Part shown: in pieces, positions 50,805 through 64,000 of the stretch | How positions within the stretch are numbered: the stretch's first letter is position 1 | Layout: every line of letters starts with the position of its first letter | Source of the DNA: Rotaria macrura | Taxonomy: Eukaryota > Rotifera > Eurotatoria > Philodinida > Philodinidae | Length of the DNA: 64,000 bases | Reading direction: 5' to 3' | NCBI GenBank assembly: GCA_900239685.1 | Contig: OENT01000046.1 | Location: 1 to 64,000 of the forward strand | Position numbers and translations under genes: made by a program | Notes under the pieces: model-generated | Database searches by the model: none | Told to the model about the DNA's origin: nothing | Seen by the model: the letters and a program-made list of their open reading frames with translations, nothing else

Positions 50805-52070
50805 ATGCAAGACTTTACACCACTACCACCATTGAATGAGAATACTGATCGAAATTCACATATCGATGACGATGACTATGAAATACAATCAAAACTATCA
50901 ACGCCACAAACAGATCCGATACAATTTCAGCCTCATCCACCTTCTTTACAATCTGCTCCTACAGAAAATATGAGAATGATACGCCGTCATTTGAAAACAT
51001 CCAACCTTGAGCCTCCAGTATCCGGTCGTGAGGGTTGGTGGCGTACTACTATAAAGGTACTTTTATCAAGATATTCAAATGTTTTTTTGTACAATAACTT
51101 GAACACATGTAGGATACACCGAATCCTGGCACATACGATACACATTTGAATACATTCATCAAAGAAGTCATAGCTCGTCCGAATACATACGGTTTTAAAA
51201 GTGATGGAAGACGCCGTGATCCACAACCACTAGAACCTAGAGGAAGAGAATTACTACCTGGTGCATATTCAGTGGAAGATTTTGCCGATCGGTATGACAC
51301 GCTGGATTAAACTATTTTTAATGAGACATTGAATTATTCGTGTAGAATGAATCAACTTCGACTTTCATACGGTTTCAAAGGTACTCAACGAGAGGAAGTT
51401 TTAAGAAAATTAATTATTGGTAATAAAGATAAGGTAGATATGAACTTCCATAGATATGATTGGCATAGTTTTTTCTGCACTAACCTACTAAAAATTTTAA
51501 CTAATCAAACATACCATTCTACTTTTCTTTTTATTAACAGAAATCAACTTTGTTTTAATAGAATATTGATGTACCACCAGGACTATACGAAACACAAAAA
51601 TATCATACAATCAATGCTCCTGTTGAATCAACCAAGTTCGTTAGATAATATATTTATATTCAAGTATACGAAATAATTTTTTTACATTATCTCTGTAGAC
51701 ATAGCTTCTTTAAATCTAAAACTACACGAAAAGTATTTCTTCCAGTAAGTTTTTCTTTTTGTATATATGATCAATCTATCAAATAAGAAAATTCTTTCTT
51801 CTTCTTATTTTGTTTTTGTTATAGAAAATTGGTCCAGCACCCGGTGAATATGAACCTAAAGTGAATATAATCAATCAACAGAGTCCGTCCATTACGTCGG
51901 CATTTCGAAGTCGTACTAATCGTTTTCATATCAAACGAGCGAAGGTGCCCGGCCCAGGAACTTATGATAGCTTGACAATTTTACCAAAACCAAAAGAGAT
52001 CACTAAATTATCAATGCGTGGAGTGTTTTTAAATGCCAACTATGCACAGAACTCGTCGGGTCCCATTTAA
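50805..52070 (+). CDS. STPG4: STPG4-like sperm-tail PG-rich (SHIPPO) repeat protein
   Basis: Six exons (50805-51056, 51113-51291, 51346-51433, 51562-51635, 51699-51744, 51825-52070) give exactly 295 codons including the stop. A disordered, acidic start is followed by GREGWWRTTIKDTPNPGTYD, close to the start of the STPG4 core (GREAWWRNT). Five Pro-Gly-Tyr repeat units can be seen: NPGTYD, LPGAYS, PPGLYE, APGEYE and PGPGTYD. Such proteins line cilium or flagellum microtubules or occur in germ cells. An acceptor (cattggcag) lies 6 nt before the ATG. Introns are 54-128 nt. Confidence 0.85.
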
Positions 52071-55000
52071 AAAACATTGTTATTTTTCTTCTTTGTCTGT
52101 ACGTTAAATGTACAATGGATGATGAATGACACGTTTTTTTGAAAAACGTTTAGATCCAAGAATTCGAGACCGTTGTTAAATGAAAGTCGTGTTTTTTTTT
52201 CATGTGACTGAATAAATTCAGAACAGTGCATTGATAAATTTGCACCATTCTACAACTACTTCGTTTAATGCGGAAAAGTCGATACATGACGTGAACGATA
52301 GTATTCATCAATCAAAGACATTTTTTTCCTTTCTACTATAAAGAAAAATTATCAAATTCACTCGTATTCATGGGAAATAGAGTTTTAGCAAGCACGGAAA
52401 GTCTCATCAGAAATAATTCACTATCAAAATACATATTCTATCAAGTGAAGAAGTAACAATCATGTTTGAAAATGCATGTGATATTTTAAGAAATGACAAA
52501 TAACGTATAAAATATTCAACAAGTCAGTTTCAATGATAGGAGCATATATGCGTGCTAATTTTATGAATATATGATTGAATATTATTTCTCACTCATACAT
52601 ATGTTCTAATTTTCAACTTTGTGAAGTTCATGGTGTGATTCCTAAGAGATGATAATCAATTTTAGGAATGCGACAAGAGAAAAGAAAAGCCTCGATGTTT
52701 TAAAGAACGCTTGACAATCTATCTATATACGTCATTCTAAGGTATTGAATCGAATTGTTTCGATAACAACAACATTGTATCGTAATAGAAAACTTTTTTA
52801 TAGTTCACTTCCGTTTGCTATTTTATTCATAATTGCTTACAGTAAAAGAAAACGTAAATATAGACAACAGATGAGAAAAACTCATCATACTTTTAATTTG
52901 AGAGAGTTTCTATTCAACGAAAATTTATTGAATATATTTCCATAATGACTTCGATGATTCTTCTCGTAGTGTTAGTTAATCATGATGTGTGAAATATTTT
53001 TTAGAATAAATAATTGTTTTAGTTTTTTTTGTCTAGATACTTGAAAGCTGCTTCCGGGAAACAAATAGTTCAGCACAACTGTAGTATTCAGTCAATTTTT
53101 CCTTCACATAGTAATAACTTACAGCTATTTTTCTATTCTAAACTCCGTTGACATTTACAAATGACTTTGTTTATTTAAAAAAAATATATATATTGTTGAA
53201 GTTTAAAATGAGTAACCATGTTAAATGATTGGAGAAATTGTGATTGAATATTCAATCCTTTTTCTTAAGTACATTCGAGTGATTATGTAGCAAAATTAAA
53301 AATTTAGACTTCTATACAACGTTTTTCTACTTCCAGTGAGATCATGATACTCTTACTGTAACATGATGTTTTATATTTTTAGATGGTGTTAATTATATGA
53401 AACAAATTAAGTTATAATTCTTCGTCATGTTTCTATTACACCTCGTCGTAGAATTTCAATAGAGCATTATGTAAAAAGAATTGTATAATCTTCGATAAGC
53501 AACCAAAACAATTAGTTTTAAAAAGTCTATAGTCTTTTTGTTTTAGTATTAGAGAGTTTTTTTTAAACAAACCATCATATTTACAAGCAGAATTGACATT
53601 ATTCTAAAATTAGAATACGATGATACATTTTGAAAATGACTAACAAAGTCGAATACACAATATCAAGATACGACGAGCAATGGAAATATGATGTCTACAA
53701 CATTAGAAATTGATCCCTAAGTTTTGAATTTATTGTATAAATAATTGATTTGTTCAGATTTTTCGACAAATATGATGGTACTTTTTCTGATATGGATACT
53801 TGTTATGATGAAAAATCGAAACATGTTCTCTTTCCTATGCCCTTACTTCTGCTTTTAAGTAAATAGTATAGGGAAACAAAACGGTAAATTCGACATGACA
53901 TGTTGCTAACTGTTGGTTGTACTCTATTCTAAATTAGTGAAGAAAACGACAGGAAAAATTTTGAATAATTGAATTTTTGATTTTCGTAAAATTTATACTG
54001 ACGAAGTTATAGCATCATGTCCAACGGACGGTCTGTAAAAAAGATCTCTATGTGAACTAAAGAGACATTTAATATTACATAATGCTCATTATATCGAATC
54101 AATCCATCTCATTTTATGTTATATGTATTCATAACGATTAAAGTTGAATCGAATTCGTTTACATATTCTTGAATAACTTATTCTTAGATTTCATAACTAT
54201 CAGATTTTTATTGCATATTTAAAAGAAAAAATTTATTCATTTTCATTCATCTTTCAAAGAATAACTCTCATCGTAGTCTAATTAGTTAACGCATACTTTC
54301 ATGCAATGTATTTGCGCACACATAAAACATAGTTACTAAAAGCTCATCGAGGATGTTTCTTCAAATTAATTATTGATGCTAAGAGATAGATTGACGAAGG
54401 TCATTATGCAATACAGTAGCAGATGAAAGAAAGTACTGGAATCAAACTCAGCAAGATAATGCAAAATACATTGACAAGTCATACCTATGAAAAGAAGTTG
54501 ATAGAAAAAACGAATGCCCCATGAGATTATATCATCATTGTTACTACTTTTTCTGTTTGCAAATTTGGCATTTGATATTGTTAAGTTACACTTCGGGATA
54601 TTCCATGAAGGAAGAGCAAACAAAATATTATCCACAAAAACTGAATTGAATATCAGTAATCAAATGATATATGTCAATCATCAGCTGGACGTCTTAGTCG
54701 TCCGATATTTTTTCAGTTAATCCTCTAGAAGACTCTATTTTGAGTTTCTATTCAATATTTTGACAAAAATTATTGAAGATTGATAAAAGATATCGTTTTT
54801 GTTTTCTATAAATTCAGCGCAATTTTGGTTTGTGTGATTTTTATTCAACCCATTCGACATGTTAAAAGAGACATTGTAAAATTTATAATATTACTGCAAA
54901 GTTCTTTTGTTATTGAAGTATTTTTCTATGAGAAATTACATTACTATATATAATTCCTATATTTTTCCTGAGCGCTTCTCCAACTCCTGCATTTGACAAG

Positions 55001-56032
55001 AGATCATCTGCATTGGAATACGATGTACTGAGAGAGTTTTCGATGCTTCTATGTTTTTTTAGTCGAGTTTAACAAAACGTTATTTTAGCGATCGTTGATA
55101 AATTTTCAAAAGATGTACTCAGTATTTGTACTATGCATAAAAATATTTTGATCAAGAACCATGAACTAACAATAAATGGTGATGGTTACTTGATTAATGA
55201 GGCAATGCCATCAGATTGCTGACATTTCATGTAGAATATTATAGTACTCATTCATTGAACGAAGGAAATTTAAAAAAATGATACATTGCATTTTAGAAAC
55301 ATCAGTTTCATTTGCATGAAAAATGTTCATGGTGAGTTCGACTCACGTTCGGACTCTGAATTCATGCGTGTTTTTATCTTGACAACAATAGAAATCAGAA
55401 AGTTGAGGCTGCTTTACTTCATAATACCTACGGAAACATTCGTCGACCTGAATTTTTCGTCAGTCAGACACACTGTATCAAAGAAAATAGTGATATGTTC
55501 TTTGCAAGGTATGAGGAAAATCTTCGTAAGAAGAGTGGCTTTGAACAGAATGCAATAAAAGAAAACGGTGCCAAGACTTTGATCATCGATTTGAACATCG
55601 AAACTCATCATTTAATTCCATACAAACATCAGTTATTTCTTACCAATCGCATGTCATTCTACGAAATAATCATACACAGAAAATTTTCTTTTATCACTAA
55701 AATACGTGCCACTCATAAAACTTTGATAGTCTAAGTCATTTACATCAATGAATACTCTCATGGTTGACTTCATGTGATTCTTTAGAATAAATTACTTTTA
55801 ATTTTGTTCTCTAAAACATAAATCATGTCATTCGACAAATTTATTTTGCTTTTGCTTTCGCAACGAGTTGTCGAAAAGAAAACAGATACTGAAGTCCCAC
55901 TTGTGTTACAAGCCGGCAATATTTGTCGAAGAAAAAAAACATTTATTGATCTTCATAAGAGAATGCCTCACACTTTAACGTGACACTTGTAACTAATTGA
56001 GACAAATTGCATATGTTGAAACTTGAATATGA
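52071..56032. other. Gene-free stretch between STPG4 and the ABC exporter
   Basis: The two genes converge on this 4-kb stretch. I find no exon series, repeat or RNA gene. Several short frames (for example at 52745-52945 and 55286-55558) have no family resemblance or splice support. Confidence 0.5.
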
Positions 56033-62365
<6,333 letters not shown>

Positions 62366-62937
62366 ATTACACTCGTTGAGCCATGCTCTATTAATGTATG
62401 AAATCTAAATGACCTATTAAAAAAACTGGCTTTTTCATTGCTTTTCCATAGTCTACGTTCTGAAGTCAGTCTCGTACTACAGAAAAGTATGAAACAGTAT
62501 CGATTTGTTTCTTATTTTATCATCATGATTCTTATCTGAAAAACTCGAGTCCTTAGATAACAATACACAACAATAACCATGTATTCTATGACTTGAATGA
62601 AATGTTATTCGAATTAGTGAAATAAAATTAGTTCAAATTATTCAGATTGATTTTTACATCGATACACCTCTTTCGCTTTAGCAAATAAATCAATCGAGCA
62701 AATCTACTGTATGGGTTTATCAGGATGTAGAAAAATTGTCTTATATCCGATTTTTAAAATCAGAAGAAGTGACTGAATCATTTTATATGTATACAGGTTC
62801 ATCGAATAGTACCAATAATACTCGTTTATTACTATGAACCGGTGATATCGGAAAAGCGAACAAAAACTCATCTATAAGCCAGTAACATCAGTTTTAATTA
62901 GTGACATGGTTTTTAGTAACCGTCCAATGAGTTTTTC

Positions 62938-62988
62938 TTCTCTGGATAGTGACGGCAAAGTGGAGCGAAATCTTCCAACGCTATAACT
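62938..62988 (-). CDS. ABCC4: Possible upstream exon of the ABCC gene
   Basis: Between an acceptor (gttatag) and a weak donor (gttact) lies a frame reading FRSTLPSLSREEKLIG. It would join in phase 2 to an exon beginning at 62389, giving LIGRAWLNECNM. ABCC4-type proteins carry a similar Leu-Pro, acidic, then Trp stretch just before the first membrane domain. The evidence is weak, and the conserved segment before it was not found in the window. Confidence 0.3.
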
Positions 62989-62989
62989 A

Positions 62990-64000
62990 ACTATACTAAA
63001 ATGTTCATATATTTGTATCAACAATTATTGAATGGATGATAATTTCCAAAACTATGCGGACCAAAAAGAAAAACCTTTAAAAAAAAATTAAACCTTGAAA
63101 ATGTTATTTTCCATTTCATTTTTACATCAGAGTTTAAAAGCATAGAAGAGGGCGATTAATTTTTTTGTTTATCTGAAAATTAAATATCTTGAATAAATCA
63201 TGTCTTTCATTGTAATAAAGAGACATGTGCAAGAAAAATTTTCCCAGATGATAACATACTGTTGATTCTGGAAAGTGTCATCTCACATATCTGTCTTTAA
63301 GAATTAAAATGTCAATAATCTCTACTTTGGTTAACAGTGGACCCGTAGAAATGGAAAACTCAGATCACAAGCTCAATTACGATCATGCTTATTGTAACAC
63401 CCTTGCCACGTCTCTCCTTCTGGACCCCACAAAAAAAAGACTTCGAGTCAGTCTTCTATTGTATTTAAATGAAAAGCTTTTCTCAAGAGAATCTTCTTTT
63501 TTTGCATTATATATTCTTAAAATTTTTAATTAAAAAGGTTCTTCAGAAAACCTGAATGATTGAAAGGATTTGAAATGAAAGTTGTAGAATTTTGAAAGCC
63601 TACGTATGATGTTGTGTATACTCAATTAAAATTATTTTCAGCTCAACACCCTGAAAACTAGGTAGATTTTGATGTAATGTAAAGAGACTAATGTAAGTTC
63701 TCCATTGTCAGACAGTCAATCAATTCAATAGGGATCTTCTACTAACTATATTTTTCACACATTTTTTCGTCTACATAGATTTTTCTCTTTTCAGTAGGAG
63801 AACACGATCTAATGAGTATAAGCTATCAGTAACGATCGTTTTAAATCGCACACGTTACAAAAGCAAACGATCATGATGCTTTTACTATCAAACACGGTAA
63901 TTGGCAACAGAATATTGTATCAAACAAGAATATACGTTAAGTTTTTCATTCCTACGGTACCTTTCACCATCGTTCTGAGAATGCTCAAAAGCTAAACTTC
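62990..64000. other. Right edge of the window
   Basis: No supported feature. The remaining N-terminal exons of the ABC exporter or its promoter may lie here or beyond the edge. The frame at 63309-63533 has no recognisable content. Confidence 0.45.

Noticed and set aside
55286..55734. Overlapping 79- to 90-residue frames between STPG4 and the ABC exporter
   Set aside because: Frames on both strands are equally open, composition is not protein-like, and nothing is recognised.

Overview
The window is metazoan nuclear DNA: AT-rich, with nearly every gene cut into small exons by introns that are mostly 45-70 nt, and with animal-specific families such as EBF/COE and a KDM3 demethylase. The compact introns, lack of order shared with model animals and a divergent Mab-21 protein fit a rotifer, most likely a bdelloid. 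That taxonomic call is inference; no rRNA or mitochondrial marker is present. No gene looks bacterial, and I saw no tRNA, rRNA or CRISPR array. Exon borders given here were placed by reading splice sites and checking that reading phase is kept.

Layout: 2.1-11.5 kb (+) KDM3-type H3K9 demethylase; 12.2-12.9 kb a degenerate GC-rich DNA transposon remnant; 13.1-13.3 kb (-) a doubtful small ORF; 13.7-15.3 kb (+) an unrecognised RGG-containing protein; 15.3-19.8 kb empty; 19.8-24.7 kb (+) DYRK1-type kinase with two candidate first exons and two candidate last exons; 25.3-30.4 kb (+) PDZD8-like ER lipid-transfer/tether protein with a decayed PDZ domain; 31.4-32.7 kb (+) a tight pair, NAA38 (NatC auxiliary subunit) and a C9orf85-family protein, each ATG directly behind a splice acceptor; 32.7-35.1 kb (-) a large Mab-21 (cGAS-like fold) protein with a myristoylation-type N-terminus, convergent with the pair; 35.2-44.1 kb a gene desert; 44.1-48.1 kb (-) the EBF/COE transcription factor with alternative C-terminal exons; 50.8-52.1 kb (+) STPG4-like SHIPPO-repeat protein; 52.1-56.0 kb empty; 56.0-62.4 kb or beyond (-) a full ABCC/MRP4-like exporter. 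One intron of the exporter carries a 418-bp foldback hAT-type MITE whose target duplication is exactly the first eight bases of the intron.

The genes do not form one pathway. They are a mix of chromatin, signalling, organelle-contact, transport and ciliary functions, as expected of an ordinary animal gene neighbourhood. The most unusual content is the Mab-21/cGAS-like protein, the paired alternative ends of DYRK1 and EBF, the possible trans-spliced operon NAA38-C9orf85, and the MITE sitting on a splice donor.
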